From Ornithinibacillus sp047228935 (GTDB lineage: Bacteria > Bacillota > Bacilli > Bacillales > Amphibacillaceae): DNA of 64,000 nt. Both the position numbers and the translations under genes were made by a program. Every line of letters starts with the position of its first letter. The stretch's first letter is position 1. The stretch covers positions 682,001 to 746,000 of the forward strand of contig NZ_JBFEGG010000001.1 of NCBI RefSeq assembly GCF_047228935.1, read 5' to 3'. The notes under the pieces were generated by a model. That model searched no databases. It was not told the DNA's origin and saw nothing but the letters and a program-made list of their open reading frames with translations. This document shows, in pieces, positions 52,240 through 61,521 of this stretch.

Positions 52240-54090
52240 GTGAGTACAGCAACTGCTCAGAAAACAAGCTTCGCTGCCGTATTATGGGATTATTTAACGA
52301 CTGTTGACCATAAAAAAATAGGTAAGTTATATCTTTATGGTGGGGGTTTCTTTTTCCTTATCGGTGGATTAGAAGCTTTAATTATTCGTATTCAACTTAT
52401 GAAACCAGAAAATGATTTTATATCTGCTGGTTTATATAATGAAATGATTACTATGCATGGTACAACAATGATTTTCTTTGCGGCCATGCCAATATTACTT
52501 GGATTAATGAACGCCGTCATGCCGCTACAAATTGGTGCGCGTGATGTCGCGTTTCCGTTTGTAAATGCTTTAGGTTTTTGGTTATTCTTGTTCGGTGGTA
52601 TTATGTTAAACGTCAGCTGGTTAACTGGTGCTCCAGATGCTGGGTGGACTGCTTATACACCACTATCTACTTCTTCTCCAGGTCATGGAGTAGACTATTA
52701 TGTTTTAGGTTTACAAATTTCCGGGGCAGGTACATTAATGGGGGGTATTAACTTCCTTGTAACAATTGTTAATATGCGTGCACCTGGTATGACCTACATG
52801 CGTATGCCATTATTTACATGGACTACATTCGTTATCAGTGTATTAATTTTATTCGCATTCCCAGCTTTAACAGTTGGATTATTCTTAATGATGTTTGACC
52901 GTATGTTTGATGCAGCATTCTTTGATGTAGCATTAGGTGGTAATAGCATCATCTGGCAACACTTATTCTGGATCTTCGGACACCCAGAAGTATACATTCT
53001 AATCTTACCTGCATTTGGGGTATTCAGTGAGATTTTTGCAACATTCTCTAGAAAGCGTTTATTCGGATATACAGCAATGGTATTTGCGACTATCTTAATT
53101 GCCTTTTTAGGATTTATGGTATGGGCGCACCATATGTTTACAGTAGGTATGGGGCCAGTTGCTAACTCCATCTTTGCGATAGCAACTATGGCAATTGCAG
53201 TACCAACAGGTATTAAAATCTTTAACTGGTTGCTGACCTTATGGGGCGGTAACATTACAATCAATAGTGCTATGCTATGGTCACTAGGATTCATTCCATC
53301 ATTTACACTTGGTGGTATGACAGGGGTAATGGTTGCTACGTCTGTAGCCGACTACCAATACCATGATTCATACTTTGTAGTTGCCCATTTCCACTATGTA
53401 ATAGTTGGTGGGGTAGTGTTTGGTATCTTAGCTGCTTTACATTACTGGTGGCCGCTTATGTTTAGAAGAATTTTAAATGAAAAGCTAGGTAAACTAGCAT
53501 TTTGGACATTCTTTATAGGATTCCATTTAACATTCTTTATCCAACATTTCTTAGGTCTAATGGGAATGCCGCGTCGTTATTGGATATTCCTAGAAAACCA
53601 GCAGCTAGATACTGGTAACTTCATTAGTACAATTGGTGCTTTCTTTATGACATTTGGTGTACTTGTGTTTATATTTAATGCATTTTATTCTTGGGTCAAA
53701 GAAAAGCCTGCACCACAGGATCCATGGGATGGACGTACATTGGAATGGGCGGTTGCTTCGCCAACTCCTCATTACAACTTTAAACAGCTTCCATTGGTAC
53801 GTGGCTTAGATGCTTTATGGATCGAAAAAATGGAAGGTAATGGGAAGATGACTCCAGCTGAGCCTGTAGGAGATATCCATATGCCAAACGGATCAATTCT
53901 ACCATTCATTATGTCACTAGGATTCTTTATCGCAGGATTTGGGTTTATATACCATACTCAAAATAACTTTGCATACATTCTTCTTTTCGGAGGAATGGGC
54001 TTAGCACTACTATGTATGTTACTTCGATCTTTGAAAGATGATCTTGGTTATCATATCCATAAAGAAGAACTTGAAAAGGAGGCTGAATAA
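52240..54090 (+). CDS. ctaD: Cytochrome c oxidase subunit I
   Basis: A 616-residue haem-copper oxidase core subunit. The CuB-ligand and Tyr-crosslink motif GHPEVYILILP, the pair WAHHMFT and the haem-ligand segment VVAHFHYVIVGG are present, with HGTTMIFF for the low-spin haem. Start codon is GTG 52240, 8 bases after AGGGAGG. It ends one base before ctaE. Confidence 0.95.
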   Translation: MSTATAQKTSFAAVLWDYLTTVDHKKIGKLYLYGGGFFFLIGGLEALIIRIQLMKPENDFISAGLYNEMITMHGTTMIFFAAMPILLGLMNAVMPLQIGARDVAFPFVNALGFWLFLFGGIMLNVSWLTGAPDAGWTAYTPLSTSSPGHGVDYYVLGLQISGAGTLMGGINFLVTIVNMRAPGMTYMRMPLFTWTTFVISVLILFAFPALTVGLFLMMFDRMFDAAFFDVALGGNSIIWQHLFWIFGHPEVYILILPAFGVFSEIFATFSRKRLFGYTAMVFATILIAFLGFMVWAHHMFTVGMGPVANSIFAIATMAIAVPTGIKIFNWLLTLWGGNITINSAMLWSLGFIPSFTLGGMTGVMVATSVADYQYHDSYFVVAHFHYVIVGGVVFGILAALHYWWPLMFRRILNEKLGKLAFWTFFIGFHLTFFIQHFLGLMGMPRRYWIFLENQQLDTGNFISTIGAFFMTFGVLVFIFNAFYSWVKEKPAPQDPWDGRTLEWAVASPTPHYNFKQLPLVRGLDALWIEKMEGNGKMTPAEPVGDIHMPNGSILPFIMSLGFFIAGFGFIYHTQNNFAYILLFGGMGLALLCMLLRSLKDDLGYHIHKEELEKEAE

Positions 54091-54091
54091 T

Positions 54092-54712
54092 ATGGCTGAT
54101 CACAGTTTAAATCCAGAAACAATGCCACATCACCCTGAAAAAGCAACACTAGAAGGAAAGAATAAGTTTTTAGGGTTATGGTTTTTCCTTGGTGGAGAAA
54201 CAGTATTATTCGCAAGCCTTTTCGGGACTTACCTAGCATTGAAAAATTCAACTGCTGGTGGTCCAAGTTCTGAGGAATTATTTGGTTTAGAGTTAGTTTT
54301 CCTGATGACAATGCTACTTTTAACTAGTTCACTAACTAGTGTGTATGCAATGTATCATATGAAAAACAATGATTTTAAGAAGATGCAATTGTGGCTTGGA
54401 ATTACCGGTTTACTAGGTGTAGCCTTTCTTGCATGTGAAATATACGAGTTCTATCATTACATTCATCACTATGAATTCACATTCCGTTCTTCTGCGTTTG
54501 GATCTGCATTTTATACTTTAGTAGGATTCCACGGTGGTCACGTACTATTTGGTCTAACCTGGTTAGCTACTTTAATGATTCGAAATGCAAAACGCGGATT
54601 GAATCTATACAATGCACCTAAGTTCAATACATTTAGTTTATATTGGCACTTTATTGACGTTGTATGGGTATTCATCTTTACAGTGGTATACCTAATGGGG
54701 AAGGTGGCGTAA
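54092..54712 (+). CDS. ctaE: Cytochrome c oxidase subunit III
   Basis: A 206-residue, five-helix subunit III. FLGLWFFLGGETVLFASLFG near the N-terminus and GFHGGHVLFGL are family landmarks, ending YWHFIDVVWVFIFTVVYL. AAGGAGG lies within the end of ctaD, placing the start at ATG 54092. The apparent longer frame begins inside ctaD and is rejected. Confidence 0.93.
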   Translation: MADHSLNPETMPHHPEKATLEGKNKFLGLWFFLGGETVLFASLFGTYLALKNSTAGGPSSEELFGLELVFLMTMLLLTSSLTSVYAMYHMKNNDFKKMQLWLGITGLLGVAFLACEIYEFYHYIHHYEFTFRSSAFGSAFYTLVGFHGGHVLFGLTWLATLMIRNAKRGLNLYNAPKFNTFSLYWHFIDVVWVFIFTVVYLMGKVA

Positions 54713-54715
54713 TTT

Positions 54716-55030
54716 ATGACAGATAACACCAAAACCAATGATTTTCATAAAGAACAAAATAAAGAAGAAATGAAAAAGCAGTTGATTACTTTTGCCACAA
54801 TGATTATCTTTACTATTATTGCATTTGTCATTGTTGGTTCTGGTTTAATGAGTAAGATGCTTGCAGTACCTTTATTGCTAATACTAGCTGTAGTTCAAGT
54901 GGCATTTCAATTTTATTACTTCATGCATATGAAGGATAAAGGTCATGATATGGTCGCGATAATGATTTACGGTGGTGTATGGGCTGCAGTTTTAACTGTT
55001 GCAGCGTTAAGCTTAGTAATTTGGTGGTAA
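54716..55030 (+). CDS. ctaF: Cytochrome c oxidase subunit IV
   Basis: A 104-residue, three-helix subunit IV (COX4_pro family), with QVAFQFYYFMHMKDKGHD. AAGGTGG precedes ATG. Last gene of ctaCDEF, followed by a strong terminator. Confidence 0.9.
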   Translation: MTDNTKTNDFHKEQNKEEMKKQLITFATMIIFTIIAFVIVGSGLMSKMLAVPLLLILAVVQVAFQFYYFMHMKDKGHDMVAIMIYGGVWAAVLTVAALSLVIWW

Positions 55031-55037
55031 TTATAAT

Positions 55038-55075
55038 AGGATCAGGGATATTACTTCCCTGATCCTAATTTTTTT
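55038..55075 (+). terminator. Terminator of ctaCDEF
   Basis: AGGATCAGGGA and TCCCTGATCCT (perfect 11-base stem), then AATTTTTTT. Confidence 0.9.
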
Positions 55076-55185
55076 CTAATGTAATGCTAAGTCTTTAAAA
55101 AGTTGTCACAGTTTATCGGTGTTTGGAGTTGAAATTTAGGTTATAATGTAAGTTAGATATTTTATTTTACTTTGGAGTGAATAAC

Positions 55186-56103
55186 ATGTGGCTTAATTTA
55201 CAACTATTTGGATTTAGAGCTTTATGGAGTCCCTATTTCTTACTATTTGTTGTTGCTTTAGGAATTACATATTATTTGATTACTGGTCCTTTGCGTCAAA
55301 GGCTAGGGTCTTTCGAAAAACCATCAATAAAACAGCAATCCTTTTTCTATATTGGACTAGTCTTGCTATATACTGTAAAGGGCGCGCCGGTTGATTTATT
55401 AAGTCATATTACCTTAACGGCACATATGATACAAATGGCAATTTATTTAATTCTTTTTCCAATTTTAATGATAAAAGGTATTCCAACATGGGTATGGGAA
55501 AAAGTATTATTAAAACCAGTTATTAAATCAGTAATGAAAGTACTTACTTTTCCATTAATTTCAATCTTATTATTTAATGTACTATTTTCGATTTATCATT
55601 TACCAGCTATTTTTGATTTAACAAAATCATCACCGGTCATACATACAATATTCCATGTTTTCTTATTATTATTTGGATTTTTAGTTTGGTTTCCGATCAT
55701 GTCACCAATCAAACAGTGGCAAATATCTCATCCATTAGGAAAAATATTTTATATATTTGCTAATAGTGTACTAATTACTCCTGCTTGTGTATTAATTATT
55801 TTTGCCGATGTACCATTATTTGCAGCATATAGCTCTAATGGAGCGTGGCTACAAGCATTAGCATTATGTGTACCTTCTGATGTTTTACAAGGTTTAACTT
55901 CTACGTTCCAAATATCTGGTCCTGAAATGTTCTCACCTATGAGTACGCTTGAGGATCAGCAACTTGGTGGTATTATTATGAAGCTAATGCAGGAGATTGT
56001 ATATGGGGTTATTTTGGCTAGAGTATTCTATGCTTGGTTTAGCCCAGAAACATTAAAGATTGACCCATTACCAACAACTGTTACAAATACAAATGATGTT
56101 TAA
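55186..56103 (+). CDS. ctaG: Cytochrome c oxidase assembly factor CtaG
   Basis: A 305-residue, seven-helix membrane protein of the caa3_CtaG family, needed for assembly of active caa3 oxidase, probably at the copper step. Landmarks: RALWSPYFLL, VKGAPVDLLSHITLTAHMIQ, and EDQQLGGIIMKLMQE. ATG 55186 follows GGAGTG by 7 bases; the GTG at 55177 overlaps that site. Confidence 0.9.
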   Translation: MWLNLQLFGFRALWSPYFLLFVVALGITYYLITGPLRQRLGSFEKPSIKQQSFFYIGLVLLYTVKGAPVDLLSHITLTAHMIQMAIYLILFPILMIKGIPTWVWEKVLLKPVIKSVMKVLTFPLISILLFNVLFSIYHLPAIFDLTKSSPVIHTIFHVFLLLFGFLVWFPIMSPIKQWQISHPLGKIFYIFANSVLITPACVLIIFADVPLFAAYSSNGAWLQALALCVPSDVLQGLTSTFQISGPEMFSPMSTLEDQQLGGIIMKLMQEIVYGVILARVFYAWFSPETLKIDPLPTTVTNTNDV

Positions 56104-56160
56104 GTGAGAAAGGGGAGAAGAGTTCCGCTTACTCGAAATGAGAAGTGAGAACCTGAATTT

Positions 56161-56616
56161 ATGGAAATTTTACCTACAATAAGTACCTTTTTTATCTTCT
56201 TAAGTGCTGTATTAGTTGCTATAGGATGGCGATTAATTGCTACGGATAGACCTAAAGCACATAAGAAAGCGATGATTTCAGCGGCAATAAGTGCATTGCT
56301 ATTCTTTATTATATATATGTCGAGAACTATATTCATAGGAAATACTAGTTTTGGTGGACCAGAGGAACTCAAAGTTTATTATACAATCTTTCTAATATTC
56401 CATATTACGTTAGCTACAGTTGGAGCTGTTTTTGGAGTGGTAACTCTTTATCTAGCATTTAAACGTAAAATATCTAAGCACCGTAAAATTGGTCCGATCA
56501 CTTCCATTATCTGGTTTGGATCTGCAAGTACTGGTATTGTAGTGTACCTGCTACTTTATGTACTATATCATGGTGGACATACAACAAGTTTGTTTAAGGC
56601 AATTTTAGGTACATAA
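56161..56616 (+). CDS. DUF420 protein, CtaM/YozB type oxidase assembly factor
   Basis: A 151-residue protein with four predicted helices and conserved histidines (KAHKKAM, FHITLA, KHRKIGPITSIIWF). DUF420 includes S. aureus CtaM, needed for a haem-copper oxidase, and B. subtilis YozB. Its place directly after ctaG supports a role in oxidase assembly. The ribosome site before ATG 56161 is weak. Confidence 0.85.
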   Translation: MEILPTISTFFIFLSAVLVAIGWRLIATDRPKAHKKAMISAAISALLFFIIYMSRTIFIGNTSFGGPEELKVYYTIFLIFHITLATVGAVFGVVTLYLAFKRKISKHRKIGPITSIIWFGSASTGIVVYLLLYVLYHGGHTTSLFKAILGT

Positions 56617-56649
56617 AAAAAGTGATAGCTTATTGCTATCACTTTTTTT
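56615..56649. terminator. Bidirectional terminator
   Basis: AAAAAAGTGATAGC and GCTATCACTTTTTT form a perfect 14-base stem with loop TTATT. Confidence 0.85.
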
Positions 56650-56659
56650 ATGCTTTTAC

Positions 56660-57703
56660 TTACAATTTAATGTTAAGCTTCAGAATGTCCGCTTCTCTTG
56701 CCGAAATGTAAATAATTAAAATTAATGGTCCGATTATAAATCCTAATAAGCCAAAAACTTGCAACCCAAGAAACATGGAGATTAATGTTGCTAGGGGGGA
56801 TAATCCCATATGTTTTCCCATCACTTTTGGTTCTACCGTTCTTCTAATTGCTAGTAAAATGATGGCTAATATAGAAAGCTCAATGCCTGTTTGAATATCT
56901 CCAGCCATAAACATTATAATAGCCCAAGGCCCGAGTATTATGATTGAGCCGATAATTGGGATTAAGTCCACTAACCATATTATGAGAGACATAATTAAGG
57001 CGACTTCAGGTGCAATTATGAATAATCCTATTAAAGAAACTGCAAAAATAATCAAGCTAACTAAAAATTGAGCCTTAAAGAAACCAACTATTACGTTTTT
57101 AATTCGGTTATTCATGAATGTAACTTTTTCTGCAGTATCCTTTGTAAATATACTAAATGACTTCTCCTTTAATATAGGAAGTTCTAGCATAAATAAGAAT
57201 AGGGCTATTAAATATACTAGAATACTCACGATATATTGCGGTATCTGAGAAAAAATCGATGCGATTTTGCTAATGGTTAATTTTTCTTTAAGGGTTGTAT
57301 TTAATTGGGTTACATAAGTATCAAAGCTAGCAGTTACAGAATCCACAAATTCAGATGGCAAATCTTTTCCGTATTCACTTATCTTCTCTTCCCATTCATC
57401 ATAAATTCTATTTATTTTATTAATATGGGAAGGAACATCTTCAACAAAGTTTATTGCCTGACCTACTGCTTTTGTAACGATCATAGTTCCTGCGACTCCA
57501 ACTACAATAAGGAATAGTACGAAAACGATTATTACAGAAACTTTCCTGTTAACTTTGATTCGATACTGTATTGTTCGAACTAATGGATTTAATGCTAGTG
57601 CTGTTAATAAAGCGATAATTAAAGGGATAGAAATGGATAATACAAAATATCCAATAATTAGTAGTAAAAGAATAATTAAAAATAAGAATATTTTACGAAA
57701 CAA
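56660..57703 (-). CDS. AI-2E/YtvI-type permease, sporulation-associated family
   Basis: A 347-residue membrane protein with seven to eight helices of the UPF0118/AI-2E transporter family, including the C-terminal LIPIIGSIIILGPWAI and VEPKVMGKHMGLSPLATLISMFLG signature. It resembles B. subtilis YtvI, which is made in sporulating cells, but other paralogues (YueF, YdbI) are possible. Start is TTG at 57701-57703, 7 bases after AAGGAG. Confidence 0.78.
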   Translation of the reverse strand: MFRKIFLFLIILLLLIIGYFVLSISIPLIIALLTALALNPLVRTIQYRIKVNRKVSVIIVFVLFLIVVGVAGTMIVTKAVGQAINFVEDVPSHINKINRIYDEWEEKISEYGKDLPSEFVDSVTASFDTYVTQLNTTLKEKLTISKIASIFSQIPQYIVSILVYLIALFLFMLELPILKEKSFSIFTKDTAEKVTFMNNRIKNVIVGFFKAQFLVSLIIFAVSLIGLFIIAPEVALIMSLIIWLVDLIPIIGSIIILGPWAIIMFMAGDIQTGIELSILAIILLAIRRTVEPKVMGKHMGLSPLATLISMFLGLQVFGLLGFIIGPLILIIYISAREADILKLNIKL

Positions 57704-57814
57704 AAAGCTATCTCCTTTCGGTAACCGGAAATTTCAGTATTATATATACAAAATATAGCATGAAATCATGTTTCTGGATAGGGATTTAACCTTTTCCATA
57801 AAAAGCAAACAAAA

Positions 57815-57853
57815 AATAAACCAGCTACTCATACTTGAGTAGTTGGTTTATTT
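57815..57853 (-). terminator. Terminator of yugN
   Basis: AATAAACCAGCTACTCA pairs with TGAGTAGTTGGTTTATT (one wobble); on the minus strand TTTTTTG follows. Confidence 0.85.
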
Positions 57854-57859
57854 AATTCT

Positions 57860-58231
57860 TTATCTCTCAATTTTTAGTTCTTTAAGCTCTTCACTAACTT
57901 TTTCTAATAATTTCGTTGCTCTTTCAACAAGATTCTCTGGGAAGTTTTCTTCTTCACCATATTCAACACCATGTGGATAATAATGTTTTCCTAATAAAGG
58001 AGATAATAACTTAATTACTGCATCCCCACGATCCACATCGCCTTCTAAAGCATAGCCTTGAATACGAATATAATAAGTAATATTTTTTTCATTGGAACCA
58101 ATTTTATAATCATATGTAACTCTTTCGTAATCCCATTGCCCAGCACGGATAAACGCATTGTTTCCCATAATACGGTCTAATGGTTTAAGTTCCATTACTG
58201 TATCTTCAATTCCTAGGTTTTCTAATTTCAT
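57860..58231 (-). CDS. YugN-like family protein
   Basis: A 123-residue soluble protein of the YugN family (PLDRIMGNNAFIRAGQWDYERVTYDYK, HYYPHGVEYGEE). Function is unknown. ATG 58231 is 6 bases after GAGGTG, so the GTG three codons earlier is rejected. Confidence 0.8.
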   Translation of the reverse strand: MKLENLGIEDTVMELKPLDRIMGNNAFIRAGQWDYERVTYDYKIGSNEKNITYYIRIQGYALEGDVDRGDAVIKLLSPLLGKHYYPHGVEYGEEENFPENLVERATKLLEKVSEELKELKIER

Positions 58232-58455
58232 TTTCAACACCTCACATTTTTGCTCACTAAGTTAATAATAGTATTATTTGAGATAAGTTGCAATGAAAAT
58301 GGGAAATTTTCCTTTATGTAGAATGTGGATACGCCATGAATTTGTAACTATTTAGCAATTATTGATAAGGAAAGTTAAATTTCCATTTATAATGCATGTT
58401 CTATTATAGTAAAACATATAGATTACTATAAGATTTAATAGAGGAGCTAGAGAAG

Positions 58456-59526
58456 ATGCGATTAATTAGAGGTATTGTCGTATTAGTGATTACTCTTACC
58501 ATAACATTTTATCTATTAGAAAAAAATCAACTAGAACCAAATGAAGCGATTGAAAGCAATAGTCATATGCTACCGCAAAAGAAACCATACCTTAACGAGA
58601 AGTCTGTCCCAGAAAATGTTATTGCAAAGGATAAATATAAAGGAAAACTATTCCATTGGGTCGGTACGAGTACGAAGGAATTAGAACAAGAATTAGGAGA
58701 GCCTAAACGAAAGGATCCTAGCTCCTATGGTTATACCTGGTGGGTTTACACGAATAATAAATCGCAATACATTCAATTTGGTATATTGGATGATAAAGTT
58801 CAAACTATTTATGCAACTGGTAATGACATACCTATTGAGCCATTAACAGTTGGTGCCAAGTATGATGCTGTTAAAGAACAGTTAGAGTTTAGTAAAGAAA
58901 TCACATATAGTAAGGGTATATCTTCTTACACATTTTTATTAGACGATGAAGATTTACAAATGCGTCCTTTAGTAAAACTGTCTGATAACCTATTTTTACA
59001 AGTTTATTTTGATACGTTTACGAATAGGCTTTCATCTGTTCGAATAATGACCGGTGATATATTGTTAACTCAAAGACCCTACGGATTAAAATATAGAGGT
59101 ACACTCCCTACTCCGTCTAATCTTTCAGATGAAGAATGGGAAAAAGTAGAGTATGGAATGGCGCGACAAATATTTGATATAACAAATGTTATTAGACATA
59201 GTTTTAATAAAAGAACATTAGCATGGGAAGAGCAGGTGAGTGAGGTAGCATTTTCGCATAGTAAGGATATGGCTGAGAACAATTACTTCTCTCATTACAG
59301 CTTAAATAACGAGGGTTTAAAGGAGCGGTTAGAAGCCGGGGATGTATATTATTTTGCAGCAGGGGAAAATATTGCTGCTCAATATGTTGATGCTCCAGCA
59401 GCTGTAGAAGGCTGGCTTAATAGTAAAGGTCATAGAGAAGCATTGTTACATGATGAGTATACACATTTAGGTGTAGGAGTATACAGGCTATATTACACAC
59501 AAAACTTCCTAACGAGGCCTTTTTAG
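58456..59526 (+). CDS. ylbC: YlbC-type CAP/SCP-domain protein
   Basis: A 356-residue secreted or membrane-anchored protein: an N-terminal helix (5-22), a CAP-associated domain (about 65-205) and a C-terminal CAP (SCP/PR-1) domain (about 225-350). CAP-domain landmarks are EQVSEVAFSHSKDMAENNYFSH, AAGENIAAQY and WLNSKGHREALL, with the HTHLGVG-like end. CAP domains occur in spore and surface proteins such as YkwD. Located at the head of the ylbC-D-E-F-G run. Confidence 0.88.
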   Translation: MRLIRGIVVLVITLTITFYLLEKNQLEPNEAIESNSHMLPQKKPYLNEKSVPENVIAKDKYKGKLFHWVGTSTKELEQELGEPKRKDPSSYGYTWWVYTNNKSQYIQFGILDDKVQTIYATGNDIPIEPLTVGAKYDAVKEQLEFSKEITYSKGISSYTFLLDDEDLQMRPLVKLSDNLFLQVYFDTFTNRLSSVRIMTGDILLTQRPYGLKYRGTLPTPSNLSDEEWEKVEYGMARQIFDITNVIRHSFNKRTLAWEEQVSEVAFSHSKDMAENNYFSHYSLNNEGLKERLEAGDVYYFAAGENIAAQYVDAPAAVEGWLNSKGHREALLHDEYTHLGVGVYRLYYTQNFLTRPF

Positions 59527-59572
59527 CATGAAGAAACAGTCTGAAATTCGTTCAATTTAACTCTTACTCATA

Positions 59573-59618
59573 AAGCCATTCTGGATCTGGATAAAGATGT
59601 GGGATGGCTTGTTTTTTT
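59573..59618 (+). terminator. Terminator after ylbC
   Basis: AAGCCAT (59573-59579) and ATGGCTT (59604-59610) pair, followed by G and seven T. Confidence 0.7.
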
Positions 59619-59754
59619 AATATTCCACGGTCTAATCCGTCAATGACTTGATTATCCCTATCTTGCTTCTAGGTATAATGCACAGAAGGAACGTTATAGC
59701 ATAAATTATAGTATCTCCATATTTGCTAGGATAAAAGATAAGGGGTGAGAGGAC

Positions 59755-60153
59755 TTGAGTAAAGATAAGTTACATCCGACCGTAACGAGATTTAGAGAAT
59801 TTATTAACCAACATCCAAAGCTTCGAAAAGAGATTAGAAGAACAGGAAGGTCATGGCAAGAGTACTATGAAAAATGGATATTACTTGGTGAAGAAGATGA
59901 ATTCTGGGATAAGTTTAAAGGGGAATCATCTGAGTTTAAAAATAAAACAGAGAACGAGAATGAAAATAAGGCTGAGTTATTTAGTCAGTTGCTAAAATAT
60001 GCTGAAAAAATGGACATTGATAAAGTACAAAAGCAAGTACATCAATTAAGTGGAACAATTGCTACCATCCAGGAATTAATTGATCAGTACCAAGGAAGTA
60101 GAAAAGGGCCTAAAACCCAGGAGCATAATCCTTTCGGCTGGTTTAGGGATTAG
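59755..60153 (+). CDS. ylbD: YlbD, spore-coat-associated family
   Basis: A 132-residue charged helical protein of the YlbD family (HPTVTRFREFINQHPKLRKEIRR, SWQEYYEKWILLGEEDEFW). B. subtilis YlbD is listed among spore coat proteins. Start is TTG 59755, 7 bases after GGGGTG. Its TAG overlaps a possible GTG of the next gene. Confidence 0.82.
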   Translation: MSKDKLHPTVTRFREFINQHPKLRKEIRRTGRSWQEYYEKWILLGEEDEFWDKFKGESSEFKNKTENENENKAELFSQLLKYAEKMDIDKVQKQVHQLSGTIATIQELIDQYQGSRKGPKTQEHNPFGWFRD

Positions 60154-60161
60154 TGATTGAG

Positions 60162-60395
60162 ATGAATAAGGAAATATATACCTATTTACGAACTAGACCT
60201 GAACTAATAAACTTTATCCGTCACAATCCTGAGTGGTATCGTTATCTCTCTAGAGATCCTAATAGAGTGTCAGAAATTGAGATGGAAGCTAAACGTTTTT
60301 ATGGAAAAACTATTTCACAAAAATTAGAAAAAGTGAACCAAAATGTACAAATGGTAGGAATGCTTTTGCAATTTGCAGAAATGATGAAAGATTAA
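60162..60395 (+). CDS. ylbE: YlbE-like protein
   Basis: A 77-residue protein with the family segment NPEWYRYLSRDPNRV. I prefer ATG 60162, which gives the usual N-terminus; a GTG at 60153 overlapping the ylbD stop is an alternative, and neither has a strong ribosome site. Translational coupling to ylbD is likely. Function is unknown. Confidence 0.78.
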   Translation: MNKEIYTYLRTRPELINFIRHNPEWYRYLSRDPNRVSEIEMEAKRFYGKTISQKLEKVNQNVQMVGMLLQFAEMMKD

Positions 60396-60450
60396 TTGTT
60401 TTTCATTTTCACCAAAAAGATGATAAACTATTGGTGGAGGTGAATTAATC

Positions 60451-60891
60451 TTGATAGCTACCTTAGAATATGTAGATATATTAGATCGATCTGAAGTGCT
60501 AGGGAAAATGATTTTGGAATCTGATGTATATGAAGCGTTTGAAGAAGCAAAAAAGGATTTATATAGTGATTCCGAGGCACAGCAACTAATTAAAGAATTT
60601 AATGCTGTGAAGGATCAATATGAAGATGTGCAAAGATTTGGTAGATATCATCCAGATTACTCTGAAATTATGAAACTCGTCCGTACGAAAAAACGTGCTA
60701 TGGACTTAAATGATAAAGTAGCAGCTTATAAAATTGCTGAAAGAAATTTTCAAAGTTTATTAGATGAAATTAGTCAATATATAGCATTTAGTGTAAGTGA
60801 ACAGATAAAAGTGCCAAAAGATGGTGGTGCACTTACTGATAGTGGCTGTGGCTGCGGAAGTGGCGGAGGCTGTGGATGTAAAGTATCCTAA
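60451..60891 (+). CDS. ylbF: YlbF (RicF), regulator of RNase Y complex
   Basis: A 146-residue helical protein with a Cys-rich C-terminus (CGCGSGGGCGC). YlbF/RicF forms the Ric complex with YmcA and YaaT, which carries Fe-S clusters and acts with RNase Y in mRNA processing, competence, biofilm and sporulation control. The C-terminal cysteines are consistent with cluster binding. Start TTG 60451 is 8 bases after GGAGGTG. Confidence 0.88.
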   Translation: MIATLEYVDILDRSEVLGKMILESDVYEAFEEAKKDLYSDSEAQQLIKEFNAVKDQYEDVQRFGRYHPDYSEIMKLVRTKKRAMDLNDKVAAYKIAERNFQSLLDEISQYIAFSVSEQIKVPKDGGALTDSGCGCGSGGGCGCKVS

Positions 60892-60965
60892 GCTTTATAA
60901 TATTGAATTTAACTTTATATTTTGATAAACTATTTCAAAACTACCTGAAATTGTGAGGATTCTTT

Positions 60966-61241
60966 ATGAGAACGAATAGACAAGGGATAATTGTCTGGTA
61001 TCAGCACTCTAAAAACATAAAGCAAATAAAACGATTAGGAAATGTCCTATATACATCCAAAAAGCTAAAATATGCTGTTATGTATGTGGAGCAGACTAGT
61101 CTGGAAGAAATTGAAAAGAAATTATTAAAATATCCATTCGTGTCACGGGTAGATCGTTCTTATAAACCTTTTGTTCGCACAGAATACGAAAACGCTAAAC
61201 CCGATAAAGCAAAACAATATGATTATAAAATGGGAATATAA
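60966..61241 (+). CDS. ylbG: UPF0298 family protein YlbG
   Basis: A 91-residue protein of the UPF0298 family (RQGIIVWYQHSKNIKQIKRLGNV, YVSKKLKYA-like, FVSRVDRSYKPFVRTEYENA). Function is unknown. The gene is followed by a terminator and then by the CsfG RNA in opposite orientation. Confidence 0.85.
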   Translation: MRTNRQGIIVWYQHSKNIKQIKRLGNVLYTSKKLKYAVMYVEQTSLEEIEKKLLKYPFVSRVDRSYKPFVRTEYENAKPDKAKQYDYKMGI

Positions 61242-61245
61242 AAGG

Positions 61246-61279
61246 AACCTTCGTGAAAGTTTACGAAGGTTTTATTTTT
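61246..61279 (+). terminator. Terminator after ylbG
   Basis: AACCTTCGT and ACGAAGGTT form a perfect 9-base stem, followed by TTATTTTT. Confidence 0.85.
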
Positions 61280-61362
61280 ATGATTTATACGGTTAAGAGA
61301 TACATAGAAACATAACAATGAAAGGGGCGGACACAAGCAACCCCCACAAACAATTGACAAAT

Positions 61363-61392
61363 AAAAAAACCTGCAGAAATAAATCTGCAGGT
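61363..61392 (-). terminator. CsfG terminator
   Basis: On the minus strand ACCTGCAGA, loop TTTATT, TCTGCAGGT, then TTTTTTT. Perfect 9-base stem. Confidence 0.9.
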
Positions 61393-61515
61393 CCCTTTGT
61401 TTTCTTGCCAGAAAACAAAAAGGCAAAGGGAGAGGAGAAACCGGAGGAGAACTTATGGGGAAGTGTAAGTCTTCTCCGTGTTTTGAAACAACCAAGCTAC
61501 GCATTAGCTGTTCCA
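61363..61515 (-). ncRNA. csfG: Sporulation small RNA CsfG
   Basis: The minus strand of the ylbG-rsmD gap reads as a structured RNA of about 150 bases. Near the 5' end GGAGAA...CTTA pairs with TAAG...TTCTCC. A pyrimidine-rich single strand carries TTCTCCTC twice (minus-strand copies at 61443-61451 and 61431-61439). Next come nested hairpins (CCCTT...AAGGG around TTGTTTTC/GAAAACAA). It ends in a perfect terminator, ACCTGCAGA/TCTGCAGGT plus seven T. In B. subtilis csfG, a forespore (sigma-F/sigma-G) RNA conserved in endospore formers, lies in this same ylbG-ylbH interval. Identity rests on position, promoter type and structure. Confidence 0.75.
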
Positions 61516-61521
61516 TTAAGC

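Noticed and set aside
52794..53294. 166-codon minus-strand frame inside ctaD
   Set aside because: Shadow of the hydrophobic ctaD coding sequence; no start signal.
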